Positions 54,545-63,955 of a stretch of 64,000 nt of DNA are shown in pieces. The DNA comes from Microbacterium pseudoresistens (GTDB lineage: Bacteria; Actinomycetota; Actinomycetes; Actinomycetales; Microbacteriaceae). Position 1 is the stretch's first letter, and the number at the start of each line of letters is the position of its first letter. Location: positions 1 through 64,000 of the forward strand of contig NZ_JACCBH010000001.1 of NCBI RefSeq assembly GCF_013409745.1, in the 5' to 3' direction. Position numbers and translations under genes: made by a program. The notes beneath the pieces were generated by a model. The model searched no databases. It was not told the DNA's origin and worked only from the letters and a program-made list of their open reading frames with translations.

Positions 54545-55452
54545 TCCCGCGCTCCGCCGTCCTCGGAGCCGCTTTCGGCATCGCCGAGCCAGTCGATGAT
54601 GAGCGCCCGCGCGATGGATGCCGATCCCGGCAGGCCCACGGGACCGTCGCCCCGCAGCGACGACGCGATCTCGGCGCGGGTGAGCCAGCGCACGTCGACG
54701 ATCTCCTCGCCGTCGCCGTGCGCCGCGGTCTCGTCGACGGCCGTCGCCCGGAAGCCGACCATGAGCGAGTGCGGGAACGGCCAGGGCTGCGACGAGCGAT
54801 AGCGCACATCGCGCAGACGCACCCCCGACTCCTCGGCGATCTCGCGGTGCACGGTGGTCTCCAGCGACTCCCCCGCCTCGACGAACCCGGCGAAGCACGA
54901 ATACATCGCGCCCTTCCAGGTCGCGTTCGCGCCGAGGAGCAGGCGTTCGCCGTCTGCGCTCTCCACGGCGACGATGACGGCGGGGTCAGTCCGCGGGAAC
55001 AGGTCGGTGCCGCAACCGTCGCAGCGCCGCGACCAGCCGGCCTGGCGGAGGGTCGTGGTCGATCCGCACGCCGAGCAGAACGATGCACCCTCGAGCCAGT
55101 CGGCCAACGCGATGCCGGTGAGCAGGATCTCGACCTCGTCGGCAGCCAGGGCGCTCGCGCGCTCGCGCACTCCCCCCCATTCCGGATGCCACGAGGTGTC
55201 GGATTCGGCAGGGAGCACCGCGAGAACAAGAGCGGATCCGTCGACGCGGCGTCCGAGCAGCGCCCACTGCGCGGATTCCAGCGCCGGCACTTCCGTCGGG
55301 GCCAGCAGCGCCAGGCCGTCGTGACGCACCGCGGCACGCCTGGCGTGGACAACGAGGACGCGCGTGGTGTCGTCTGCGAGCAGCCGTTCGAGGATCCCTG
55401 GCGCGTCGCGGTCGGCTCCGGCCCTGTCGAGAAGACCCTCCATCGTGATCAT
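54541..55452 (-). CDS. nudC: NAD(H) pyrophosphatase / NAD-RNA decapping Nudix enzyme NudC
   Basis: A 303-residue Nudix hydrolase. A four-Cys zinc ribbon uses Cys126, Cys129, Cys144 and Cys147 (FCSACG, RRCDGCG). The Nudix box GFVEAGESLETTVHREIAEE starts at 189, and SQPWPFPHSLM is the NudC-specific signature. It cleaves NADH and the NAD cap on RNA. ATG 55452 has GGAGGAGGG. Coupled to uvrD2 downstream. Confidence 0.94.
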   Translation of the reverse strand: MITMEGLLDRAGADRDAPGILERLLADDTTRVLVVHARRAAVRHDGLALLAPTEVPALESAQWALLGRRVDGSALVLAVLPAESDTSWHPEWGGVRERASALAADEVEILLTGIALADWLEGASFCSACGSTTTLRQAGWSRRCDGCGTDLFPRTDPAVIVAVESADGERLLLGANATWKGAMYSCFAGFVEAGESLETTVHREIAEESGVRLRDVRYRSSQPWPFPHSLMVGFRATAVDETAAHGDGEEIVDVRWLTRAEIASSLRGDGPVGLPGSASIARALIIDWLGDAESGSEDGGARE

Positions 55453-55519
55453 CGGCTTCCCTCCTCCGCGGGCACGGCGCTCACAGCGTGGCGCGGCACG
55501 GCCTGACCGGAGGCCGACC

Positions 55520-55525
55520 TACCCT
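55520..55525 (+). promoter_or_regulatory. -10-like hexamer of leaderless phosphotransferase gene
   Basis: TACCCT ending 6 nt before the ATG at 55532. Confidence 0.55.
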
Positions 55526-55531
55526 GGTCAC

Positions 55532-56914
55532 ATGGCTCGCTCACCCTTCACTCTAGCCGCGGCGGTGACGGCGGCCGTGCCCGGAGCCGAGGTCGTCGGC
55601 GCTCGCGCACTCACCTCCTCCGGAGACGGCCGTTTCGACTCCGCCGTGGCCACCCTGGCCGACGGGCGCGAGCTCGTGATCCGCGTGGCCGGCGACGATG
55701 AGACGGCTTCGGAGCTGTCCGCCGAGTCGCTCGCGCTGCGGGCTCTCACCGCCGGAGCCCGCGAGATGCTGCCGTTCGAGGTGCCTGAGGCCCTGGGCGC
55801 CGCCGTCCTCGGCCTCCGCGGCGGAGAGCCATCGGGCCAGAGCGAGCCGCGTGCGCTCGTGACCACGCTCGTACCCGGATTCCTCGTCGAGGCCGCCGAC
55901 ATCCCCGCGGGGCGCGGAGTCGCCACGGCCGCCGGGGCCGCGATCGCCGCGATCCATGCGCTGCCCGCATCCGTGGTGCGCGCCGCAGGGCTTCCGGAGC
56001 GCTCCCCCGCGCAGGTGCGGGAAGAGATCCGCGCACTCGTCGACCGCGCGGCGACGACGGGGCGCGTGTCGGCGCGGCTCACCGTGCGCTGGCGCGAAGC
56101 GGTCGCGTCCGACGACCTGTGGCGGTTCGAGTCGACGGTGACGCTCGGGGGCGCCCAGGCATCGTCGTTCCTCTACGTCGACGATCCGCAGCGCGGCCCC
56201 GAGGTGAGCGGACTGATCGGCTGGTACGGCCTGTGCATCGGCGATCCTGCCGTCGACCTCGCCTGGCTGGCCTCGGCCCCCGACGCCGCAGACGACGTGC
56301 ACGCCGCGTACTCGGCAGCCGCGCTGCGCTCGCCCGATACCGCCCTGCCCACCCGGTCCCGGCTGCTCGCCGAGCTCGAGTTCGCGCGCTGGCTGCTGCA
56401 TGGCGCCGACACCCGGCAGAGCGACGTGGTCGACGACGCCGCCCAGCTGCTGGATGCGCTCGCCGACAGCCTCGACGACGACCTCGTCTCGCGCCGCCCG
56501 CGCAGCACGGGCGTCGACGAGGCGATGACCGCGCTGCAGAGCGTGCCCGCCGCGGCGACCGGCGAGATCGACACGTCGATGCAGACGGATGCATACGACC
56601 CGCGCTCGTTCGCCGGGCTCGGGGTCGGCGACGCCGGCGACGCCGAGTCCGAGGACACCGCGGTGTTCGGGCCGCGCAGCACCGTCGACGACGGCGCCGA
56701 GAGCGAGAGCGCGCTCGGCGATGCCGAAGCCTGGGAGGACCCGGATGCCACCGGCCCGATCGATCTGCCCCGTCCCGGGTCCGACGGCGCGCCCGACGAG
56801 CCGTCGACGACCGCTCCCGCCGGGGGCGAGCACGATCATGCCGCCGACGCGGAAGAGGCTCAGCGCGCCGCGCGCGCGGCGTTCCAGCGCTGGAGCAGTT
56901 CCTCCTCCGAGTAG
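55532..56914 (+). CDS. Aminoglycoside phosphotransferase-fold protein
   Basis: A 460-residue protein. Residues ~1-315 form a kinase-like APH fold: RELVIRVAGDDETASELSAES (nucleotide-binding Lys region), and LIGWYGLCIGDPAVDLAWLA with the DPAVDLA metal-binding Asp. The catalytic HGD loop is not obvious: the equivalent stretch reads VTLGGAQASSFLY, so activity is uncertain. Residues 330-460 are acidic and disordered. A resistance role should not be assumed; this gene is part of a conserved genomic block. The 3' end overlaps adnB by 55 bp in antisense. Confidence 0.75.
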   Translation: MARSPFTLAAAVTAAVPGAEVVGARALTSSGDGRFDSAVATLADGRELVIRVAGDDETASELSAESLALRALTAGAREMLPFEVPEALGAAVLGLRGGEPSGQSEPRALVTTLVPGFLVEAADIPAGRGVATAAGAAIAAIHALPASVVRAAGLPERSPAQVREEIRALVDRAATTGRVSARLTVRWREAVASDDLWRFESTVTLGGAQASSFLYVDDPQRGPEVSGLIGWYGLCIGDPAVDLAWLASAPDAADDVHAAYSAAALRSPDTALPTRSRLLAELEFARWLLHGADTRQSDVVDDAAQLLDALADSLDDDLVSRRPRSTGVDEAMTALQSVPAAATGEIDTSMQTDAYDPRSFAGLGVGDAGDAESEDTAVFGPRSTVDDGAESESALGDAEAWEDPDATGPIDLPRPGSDGAPDEPSTTAPAGGEHDHAADAEEAQRAARAAFQRWSSSSSE

Positions 56915-59900
56915 CCGCGCTCGTCGCGGATGACGAGGTCGTCGGCGACGTAGTAGAGCGCGACGTCGATCTCATCCATCGGCACGCCGTGGCGACGGTG
57001 GTACGCGAGCCGGTACAGCGCGAGCTGCAGCATCCGTTCCTCGCGTTCGGCGGCCGTCGCCGGGGGACGCCCGGTCTTCCAGTCGACGATCTCGATCCGC
57101 CCGTCGCGATCGGCCCGTCGGTACACCGCATCGAGCTTGCAGATCACGATGCGACCGGCCCCGTCGTCACCGGGAAGGGCGAAGTCGATCTCGGTCTCCA
57201 CGGCGATCGGTTGCAGCGACGCCCATTCCGATCGTTCGAAGATCGCGCGGAGCCGGTCGAGGTCGGCGGCGTCGTGCGCCGAGACCTCGTCGGCGGACGG
57301 GTCGTCGTCGAGCTCCCACAGCGCGTCGTCGGTCGATCCCCCCGCACCGATCAGACCGGACCGGTGCTCCACCCACGCGTGAAACAGCGTGCCCAGCCGG
57401 GTCTGGCGGTACGGACGCTCGGGCATGGGGCGCGCGAGCGAGCGCACCGTGCCCGTGAAGTCGGTCACGTAGTCCTTGAAGCGCGAGGCCGGCACGCGCG
57501 TGGGCGCGTCGAGCGCTTGTCCGCGACGCCGCGACTCCCGCTCGGCGAGGAGACACACCAGTTCGGGCGACGGATCCGCGGGCGCCCGGCCCTGCGCCGC
57601 GCGCACCGCGTCGGCGGCCGAGAGCACGCGAGACCGTCGCGCGCCGAGCGGATCCATCGGCCAGGAGCGGGTCAGCGCGGTGCCCTCGTACGGATTCTCG
57701 TGAGGATCCACGTCGGCGATCGGATTCAGACCCCACGCTTCGATGGCGTCGCGCAGGTAGGGGCTGGGCACGCGCGGCTTCTTCTGCCCGGCCCAGTGCG
57801 CACCGGAGAGCAACAGATCGTTGCGGGCGCGGGTGATGGCGACGTAGGCGAGGCGACGCTCCTCCTGGCGCTGATAGTCGCGATAGTCGTCGCGGAACCG
57901 GGTGAGGGCGCCGCCCGCCGGGTGCGCTTTCGTCTTGCCCGCCGCGAGCGCGTCGCGGGCAGCCTTGGCCCGTTTCGCCGGGTTTTCGCCGGCGGCGGCC
58001 ATCGCCGCCTCCGGGTCCCAGTCGAAGCGCGGCAGCGCGTCCCGGTCGCCGCGCAGCGGGAAGGGCACGACGCCGAACCCGAACCAGCCGGCAGTGTCGC
58101 TCGCCCGGCCAGGCAGTTCGTCCTCCACGAGCCGGACGACCGCCACCGCATCCCATTCCAGCCCTTTCGAGCCGTGGATCGTGAGCAGCTGCACGACTCC
58201 GGGCTCGGGCGGCTCGGGGCGCGGCATGAGCTCGTCGGTGCTCTCCGCCTTGTCGAGCCAGGCCAGCAGGCTGCCGACCGTGCCTCGCTCGTCGGCGGAG
58301 AGGAAGGCACGCACCTCGTCGCCGAACGCGCGCAGCTGGGTGGCAGCGACCCGGGCGGAGCCGCGCGTCTCGTTCACGGCGAGCTCGATGTCCAGGCGCA
58401 GCTCCGACTCGATGAGTCGGAGCAGATCGGGAATGGGCTGACCCGCGGCTCGTCGAAGGCGCTCCAGCATCTCTCCCGCGTCGCGGATGCGCGCGCGCCC
58501 CTCGGGGCTGATCGCCTCGACGATCCGGTAGTCGTCGCGCACGGCGCGCACCACGTCGACGGCGTCGATGATCGACACGGCCTCGTCCGCGCCGCGCGAC
58601 GAGCGCACTCGCGCACGCACCTCGTCGGGCAGCGGCGCGAAGGCGCCGTCCCGTTCGGACAGCGCGACGGCGAGGTCGTACAGCGCTGCCATGTCGCCGA
58701 GCCCCACCGCGAAGCGCGGGCCGACGAGCAGCCGGATGAGCGCGGATCCCGCGGTCGGGTCGTGGATGACGCGCAGCGTCGAGACGACGTCGACGACCTC
58801 GGGAGTCGAGAGCAGTCCGCCCAATCCCAGGATGCGGTGGGGCACGCCGCGGCGCGCCAGGGCCGCCGCGAAGGTCTGCATGTGCTTCTTCGCGCGGAAC
58901 AGGATCGCCCCGGTGTGCGGGTCGGCCGGATCCGGACCGGACTCGTGCGCTGCGCGGACCCCCGCGAACCAGTCGGCGACCTGTTCGGCCTCGTCGTCGA
59001 CAGTGAGCGGGAAGCGCACACCCACCCGGCCGTCGGCGGCGCCGGGACGCGGCTCCAGCTCCGGCACGTCCAGGCCGGGGCGATGCAGCGGGACGAGCAC
59101 GCGGTTGGCGGCGTCGAGGATGCGCCGGTCGTTGCGCCAGCTCGTCATCAGGCTGAACATGCGCACCGCATCGAGGTCGCCGTCCGAGAACACGCGACGG
59201 AACGCATAGAGGTTGTCGGCGCTCGCGCCGCGCCATCCGTAGATCGACTGGTGCGGGTCCCCCACCGCCATCACGCTGCGGCCGTCCGCGTCGGCACCGC
59301 CGAACAGCGCCGCGAGGAACCGGGTCTGGATCACGGAGGTGTCCTGGTACTCGTCGAGCAGCACGACGCGGTGCTGCTCGCGCAGCTCGGCACGCACCGA
59401 CGGGGCTGACTCGACGATGTCGAAGGCGCCCGAGACCTGGTCGGCGAAATCGAGCACTCCCCGGCGGTCCTTCTCGGCGATGTACTCGCGCACCAGTTCG
59501 ACGAGCACGGGCATGGTGAGCAGATTCGTCGCGGCGGTCTCGACCGGCGCACTCGTGCGGTACGGCTCGAAGGCGTCGGCCTGGGCGGTGGTCAGCCGCA
59601 CCATGGCGTCGAGGTCGACCCGGTGATCGAGCACGTCGGCCGCCAGGCGCTGCACGGCGTCGACCACCCCGCCGAACGAGCGGTCGATCTCTTCCAGACC
59701 CGGCAGATCCGCCCGGAGCACCACGGCGCGGGCGATCAGCCACGAGGCGGACTGGCTGAGCATCGCCATCTCCGGGTCGCGTCCAATCCGGGCCGCGTGC
59801 TCGCGCACGATGCCGTCGGCGAAGGCGTTGTAGGTGGACACCCGCGGGCGGCGGAGCAGTTCGTCCGCGCTGCGCGGCGTGCCCGGTGTCCATCCGGTGC

Positions 59901-60354
59901 CCAGGCGCGCGGCGAGTTCATCGAGCACTCGGGTGCGCACGAGGGTGCGCGGGGCGCCGGCGGCAGCCGCATCCACCCGCGCGAGCGCGCCGTCGGCGAT
60001 GATCGCGGACAGGTGCGGAAGAAGGCCCCGGCGGTCGAACTCGTCGATGAGGGCGAGACGTGCGCCGATCCGCTCGGCCAGTTCGCCCGCGGCCTTGCGC
60101 GTGAACGTGAGCCCGAGGATCTCGTCACGCGCCACATGCCCGTTCGCGACGAGCCACACCACCCGGCCCGCCATCGTCTCGGTCTTTCCGCTTCCCGCGC
60201 CGGCGACGACGAGAGCGGGCCCCGGCGGCGCCTCGATCACCCGCTGCTGCGCCGTCGTGGGCGGGTGCTGGCCGAGGGCCGCCGCGATATCGGTCGCGGA
60301 GATGTCGTGCGACCCGTCCCAGAACGAGGCGGTCTGCGCATCGACGAGGCTCAT
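56860..60354 (-). CDS. adnB: AdnB-like helicase-nuclease subunit
   Basis: A 1164-residue UvrD/RecB-type helicase with a C-terminal nuclease domain. Walker A GAGSGKT is at 52-58, followed by LGLTFTRKAAGELAE, LLDEYQDTSVIQTRFL, GDPHQSIYGWRGA, and VAITRARNDLLLS. The nuclease core IEIVDWKTGRPP is near 1090. AdnAB replaces RecBCD/AddAB for double-strand-break resection in actinobacteria. Start ATG overlaps adnA stop by 4 bp, so the two subunits are co-translated. Confidence 0.93.
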   Translation of the reverse strand: MSLVDAQTASFWDGSHDISATDIAAALGQHPPTTAQQRVIEAPPGPALVVAGAGSGKTETMAGRVVWLVANGHVARDEILGLTFTRKAAGELAERIGARLALIDEFDRRGLLPHLSAIIADGALARVDAAAAGAPRTLVRTRVLDELAARLGTGWTPGTPRSADELLRRPRVSTYNAFADGIVREHAARIGRDPEMAMLSQSASWLIARAVVLRADLPGLEEIDRSFGGVVDAVQRLAADVLDHRVDLDAMVRLTTAQADAFEPYRTSAPVETAATNLLTMPVLVELVREYIAEKDRRGVLDFADQVSGAFDIVESAPSVRAELREQHRVVLLDEYQDTSVIQTRFLAALFGGADADGRSVMAVGDPHQSIYGWRGASADNLYAFRRVFSDGDLDAVRMFSLMTSWRNDRRILDAANRVLVPLHRPGLDVPELEPRPGAADGRVGVRFPLTVDDEAEQVADWFAGVRAAHESGPDPADPHTGAILFRAKKHMQTFAAALARRGVPHRILGLGGLLSTPEVVDVVSTLRVIHDPTAGSALIRLLVGPRFAVGLGDMAALYDLAVALSERDGAFAPLPDEVRARVRSSRGADEAVSIIDAVDVVRAVRDDYRIVEAISPEGRARIRDAGEMLERLRRAAGQPIPDLLRLIESELRLDIELAVNETRGSARVAATQLRAFGDEVRAFLSADERGTVGSLLAWLDKAESTDELMPRPEPPEPGVVQLLTIHGSKGLEWDAVAVVRLVEDELPGRASDTAGWFGFGVVPFPLRGDRDALPRFDWDPEAAMAAAGENPAKRAKAARDALAAGKTKAHPAGGALTRFRDDYRDYQRQEERRLAYVAITRARNDLLLSGAHWAGQKKPRVPSPYLRDAIEAWGLNPIADVDPHENPYEGTALTRSWPMDPLGARRSRVLSAADAVRAAQGRAPADPSPELVCLLAERESRRRGQALDAPTRVPASRFKDYVTDFTGTVRSLARPMPERPYRQTRLGTLFHAWVEHRSGLIGAGGSTDDALWELDDDPSADEVSAHDAADLDRLRAIFERSEWASLQPIAVETEIDFALPGDDGAGRIVICKLDAVYRRADRDGRIEIVDWKTGRPPATAAEREERMLQLALYRLAYHRRHGVPMDEIDVALYYVADDLVIRDERGYSEEELLQRWNAARAAR

Positions 60355-63300
60355 GCGCTGGCCGCCGGGACGGTGTGGATGCGGCAGGCCGGCACCCAGT
60401 GCGGAGTGTCGGTGCAGTGCGTGTCGACCTGGGCGATGAAGGGGCTCGCCGCCATTCCGCGGCCGGCCTCGGCGACCCGGCGCAGGAACTCGCTCCTGGC
60501 CTCCGCGTCGAGGGTGTGCTGGTGGGCCACGCGGTACTCGCTCTTGCTCGTGGTCCGCGAGACGAGCACCAGGCGCGCGCCGGCCAGCCGATCCGCGTCC
60601 GCGCCCTCGATCAGCCCCAGCGCGACGGCGATCTGGTACGCCGCGAGCTGGGCGTGATCGCTCACGGCAGCCTCGGTCTCGGGCTCGTGCTTTCCCGTCT
60701 TCAGGTCGACGACGACCACACGCTCCCCCTCGTCGTCCGCGTCCGGGGCGTCGAGCATCGTCCGCCAGGTCTGCCCGCGCGCGTCGGCGTGCTCTCCGCT
60801 CCCGCGGGGGTACGCTTCGACGCGGTCGATGATCCCGCTGACGATCGCCGCGCCCGCCTGAGCCTCCTCGTCGGGCAGCGTCCGCGCCTCATCGATGTCG
60901 ACCGCGAAGCGGAAGGGCGTCTCCGCCGCGATGACACGACCGCCCTCGTGCGCCACCTCGGCGAGGTAGCCGTGCAGCCGCTCGACCAGTGTGTCGGCGC
61001 GCTGGCGCTCCTTGCGGCCGACCCATTCCGCCTCGAAGTCGAGCTCCGGCCAGCGCTCGGCCACGATCGCCCGCATCGCCTCGAGGTCGCCGTCGGGGAC
61101 GCGCTCCAGAGCCTCGTGAACGATCGTGCCGATCCCGGCCGACGGCGGCAACACGGTGTCTCCGCCGAGGGCGGAGACCGCCCAGTTCAGCCCGCACTCC
61201 TCGAAGGACTCCAGCTTCGACGGCGAGACCTTCACGCTCCTGTGCGCGAGGTCGCGCAGCGGCGCATCGCCACTCGGCTCGACCATCCCGTACCACTGCT
61301 CCGGCGCAGCGCCGGGAACCCCCTCTCGGGCCAGGATGGCGAGCTGCCCCGCCGCCTCGGCGCGCTGCTGCGGATCCGTCGACACGGTCAGCACGCGGCG
61401 GTGCCCGGCGACGAGTCCGCGCAGCGTGAGCGGATGCGCGCGGCGCCCCTCATCGAGCGGCTCGGGATCGGGGAGGAAGGCGAAGAACGGGCTCGGCGTG
61501 TGGTCGTCATCGTCCACGGCGGTGACCAGCAGCCGCTCTCGCGTGCGCGAGATCGCACGCACGAACAGCCGCAGCTCGTCGTGCAGGGCGGCTCGTCGCC
61601 GATCGACGGCGCCGTGCTCGTGCTCCGGCTCGCCCGCGCGCGCCGCCTCGATCGCTCCCGCGAGCCGCCAGGTCTCGAGCAGGCTCCCGCGCAGCCGCAC
61701 GTTCGGCCACACGCCGTCCTGCACCCCGGCCACGACGACGGCGTCGAACTGCGTCCCCAGCGCGCCGGCCGGGGTCAGCAGCGTCACCAGCCCAGGGCGC
61801 TCCGGGGCCGACAGCGAATCCTCCGGGACCTCGCTGTCGAGCACGTCGTGGATGAACATCTCGGGCCCGTTCTCCGGTGCGCGCTCGACCGCGCGCTTGG
61901 CCGCGTCGAACAGGGCGACGAGGGCATCGAGCGCCTGCCCCGTCTGGGCGCCTCCGGGCCCCGCCGCCGTCTCGCGCCACACCGTCGCCAGCCGGCGCCC
62001 GTCGGGCCCGCGCGAGGCGTCCCACACCCGCCAGAGCAGGTCGTGGATCGTCTCGCCCCGCGCCGCGGCCGCGGCGACGTCGCGAAGAGTGGTGCCGAAG
62101 CGATCCGCCGTCCGCGCCTCCGCCGTGTCGAGGAGCGTCAGCTGCGCAGGCTCGGCGAGCGCATCGCGCAGCAGCTCGCGGGCCGGGCGCGCACCGCCCT
62201 CGGCGAGATGCCGATGCCGGAGCCGGGCCCTGAGCCGACGCAGACCGATGCCGTCGAGTCCGCCGAACGGCGTGCGCAGCGCCTCGGCGAGCGCATCCGG
62301 CTCCCGTTCGGCGGGGGGCGTCAGCGCGAGACGCACGATGCCGAGGATCTCGCGCACCACGCCCTCGTCGCCCAGCGGCTTCTGCACTCCGGCGGCGCGC
62401 GTGGGCACCTCTCGGGCCGCGAGCTCGACCGCCAGCTGCGTCACCTGGCGCGTGTCGTGGGCGATGACGGCCATGCGGTCCCACGGCACGCCGTGCACGA
62501 GGTGCCATTCGCGCAGGGCGCCGGCGATGCGATCGATCTCCTCGTGCGGCGAGCCGGCATGGCAGACGGCGATCGGCGGGTCTGCGGGGCCGGACTCCGC
62601 GGCGGATCCGGAGGCCCCCGCCGCGAGCATCGGGGCGCGGCGGTGCTCCACCCTGCCTCCGGCGCCGATCGCCTGGGTCACGGTGCGCGTCAGCGCCGTC
62701 AGGGCCGCGTTCTGGCGGTGCGGTTCGTCGAGCACGTGCACCTCGCCCAACATGGCGGCCAGGCGGGCGAACAGTTCCGGCGCCGCGCCACGGAACGCGC
62801 CGGAGGAGATGTCGGGGTCGCCATAGGCGACGACGGCGACCCCGCGTGCACGCAGTGCCGCGACGACGGCCAGTCCGCCTGCCGTGAGCTCCTGCGCATC
62901 GTCGACGAGCACGGCCCGCAGCCGGCCGAGAGGTCCGAGGCGCGCGGGGCCGGCCGAGCGCAGGATCGCGGCGGACTCCGCGAGCAGATCGGCGGCGTCG
63001 CGGTGCGTCGAGCGGGCTCCGTCGAGAACGCGGCGGTAGTCGCGGATGAACGAGGCCACCGCCTGCCATGCCGGGCGCGGGGATCGGCTCAGCTCGGCGG
63101 GCGAGACGCCCAGCTCGGTGCACTCCGAGAGGAAGGCGCGCAGCTCGGAGCGGAACACGCGAGACGAACGGACCGGAGCGGCGAGATCGTCGGGCCAGCG
63201 CGATGCGCCGTGCTCCTCGTCGATCGCATCGCCGGCAAGGATATCGCCGAGCAGGCGGTCCTGATCGGCGCCGGTCAGCAGCGCGGGCGGCTCCTGCCCG

Positions 63301-63593
63301 TCGGCCACCATCGCGCCGCGGACCACCTGGAACGCGAAGGATCCGAGCGACCGCGCCAGTGGCCCGGGAGTGGCCGACTCGATCCGGACGCCCAGCACAT
63401 CCCGCAGCGCGGTCGCTGCCTGCCTGCTGGGGGTGAGCACGAGCAGCTCATCGGGCGGGAGGCCCGCACCGATCAGCCGGGCCACTCGTTCGACGAGAGC
63501 ATGGGTCTTGCCCGTGCCGGGGCCGCCGATCACCGTGCCCGAGGCCGCCACGGGGAGCAGGACGGCGTCGCGCTGTCGGAGGTCTTCGGGCAT
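60351..63593 (-). CDS. adnA: AdnA-like helicase-nuclease subunit
   Basis: A ~1080-residue partner of AdnB. Walker A GGPGTGKT at 23-30, a helicase DEAD-like box VLVDDAQEL, and a C-terminal nuclease with VVVVDLKTGKHEPE, SDHAQLAAYQ, ESFEECGLNWAV and a final HCTDTPHWVPACRIH. Those cysteines might hold an Fe-S cluster, but only three are seen. Start: ATG 63593 has TAGCGT 7 nt upstream; an alternative ATG at 63623 (GGAGAG upstream) adds 10 residues. Confidence 0.92.
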   Translation of the reverse strand: MPEDLRQRDAVLLPVAASGTVIGGPGTGKTHALVERVARLIGAGLPPDELLVLTPSRQAATALRDVLGVRIESATPGPLARSLGSFAFQVVRGAMVADGQEPPALLTGADQDRLLGDILAGDAIDEEHGASRWPDDLAAPVRSSRVFRSELRAFLSECTELGVSPAELSRSPRPAWQAVASFIRDYRRVLDGARSTHRDAADLLAESAAILRSAGPARLGPLGRLRAVLVDDAQELTAGGLAVVAALRARGVAVVAYGDPDISSGAFRGAAPELFARLAAMLGEVHVLDEPHRQNAALTALTRTVTQAIGAGGRVEHRRAPMLAAGASGSAAESGPADPPIAVCHAGSPHEEIDRIAGALREWHLVHGVPWDRMAVIAHDTRQVTQLAVELAAREVPTRAAGVQKPLGDEGVVREILGIVRLALTPPAEREPDALAEALRTPFGGLDGIGLRRLRARLRHRHLAEGGARPARELLRDALAEPAQLTLLDTAEARTADRFGTTLRDVAAAAARGETIHDLLWRVWDASRGPDGRRLATVWRETAAGPGGAQTGQALDALVALFDAAKRAVERAPENGPEMFIHDVLDSEVPEDSLSAPERPGLVTLLTPAGALGTQFDAVVVAGVQDGVWPNVRLRGSLLETWRLAGAIEAARAGEPEHEHGAVDRRRAALHDELRLFVRAISRTRERLLVTAVDDDDHTPSPFFAFLPDPEPLDEGRRAHPLTLRGLVAGHRRVLTVSTDPQQRAEAAGQLAILAREGVPGAAPEQWYGMVEPSGDAPLRDLAHRSVKVSPSKLESFEECGLNWAVSALGGDTVLPPSAGIGTIVHEALERVPDGDLEAMRAIVAERWPELDFEAEWVGRKERQRADTLVERLHGYLAEVAHEGGRVIAAETPFRFAVDIDEARTLPDEEAQAGAAIVSGIIDRVEAYPRGSGEHADARGQTWRTMLDAPDADDEGERVVVVDLKTGKHEPETEAAVSDHAQLAAYQIAVALGLIEGADADRLAGARLVLVSRTTSKSEYRVAHQHTLDAEARSEFLRRVAEAGRGMAASPFIAQVDTHCTDTPHWVPACRIHTVPAASA

Positions 63594-63600
63594 GTCGTCC

Positions 63601-63606
63601 ACGCTA
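63601..63606 (-). promoter_or_regulatory. -10-like hexamer of leaderless adnA
   Basis: TAGCGT read leftward, 7 nt before the ATG at 63593. Confidence 0.45.
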
Positions 63607-63724
63607 TCCGCCGCGGCCGACATCGCTCTCCGCGAACGCGGCGCATTCGGGGCCGCGCCCCGGTCTCCGTGTCACCCGCCCGCGATAGAGTTGCCGGAGT
63701 CATCGACCTGCAAGGAGTGCACGC

Positions 63725-63949
63725 GTGGAAATCCGCATCGGCATCATCAACACCGGCCGCGAACTGAGCTTCGAGACCAGCACCGGCGCCGACGAGGTGC
63801 GCAGCCAGGTCACCGCCGCACTCGACCAGAACGCCAGCCACGTCACGTTCTCGGACGTCAAGGGCAACTCGTACATCGTCCCCACCGCCAACCTCGGCTA
63901 CGTCGAACTCGGCACCGAGGAATCGCGTCGCGTGGGCTTCGTGGCCTGA
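63725..63949 (+). CDS. DUF3107 protein
   Basis: A 74-residue actinobacterial protein, EIRIGIINTGRELSFETSTG at the start and YIVPTANLGYVELGTEE near the end; it looks like a compact beta-rich fold. Function unknown. The GTG at 63725 has AAGGAG upstream, and TAGAGT at 63686-63691 is a plausible -10, so unlike many neighbours it has a leader. Divergent from adnA, as in mycobacteria. Confidence 0.92.
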   Translation: MEIRIGIINTGRELSFETSTGADEVRSQVTAALDQNASHVTFSDVKGNSYIVPTANLGYVELGTEESRRVGFVA

Positions 63950-63955
63950 CCGGCG

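Noticed and set aside
55532..56914. Antibiotic-resistance gene call for the APH-fold protein
   Set aside because: The fold is shared by many housekeeping kinases, the catalytic loop is unclear, and the locus is a conserved core region.
60375..63767. 1130-codon open frame opposite adnA
   Set aside because: Antisense shadow of the adnA coding frame with no family signature.
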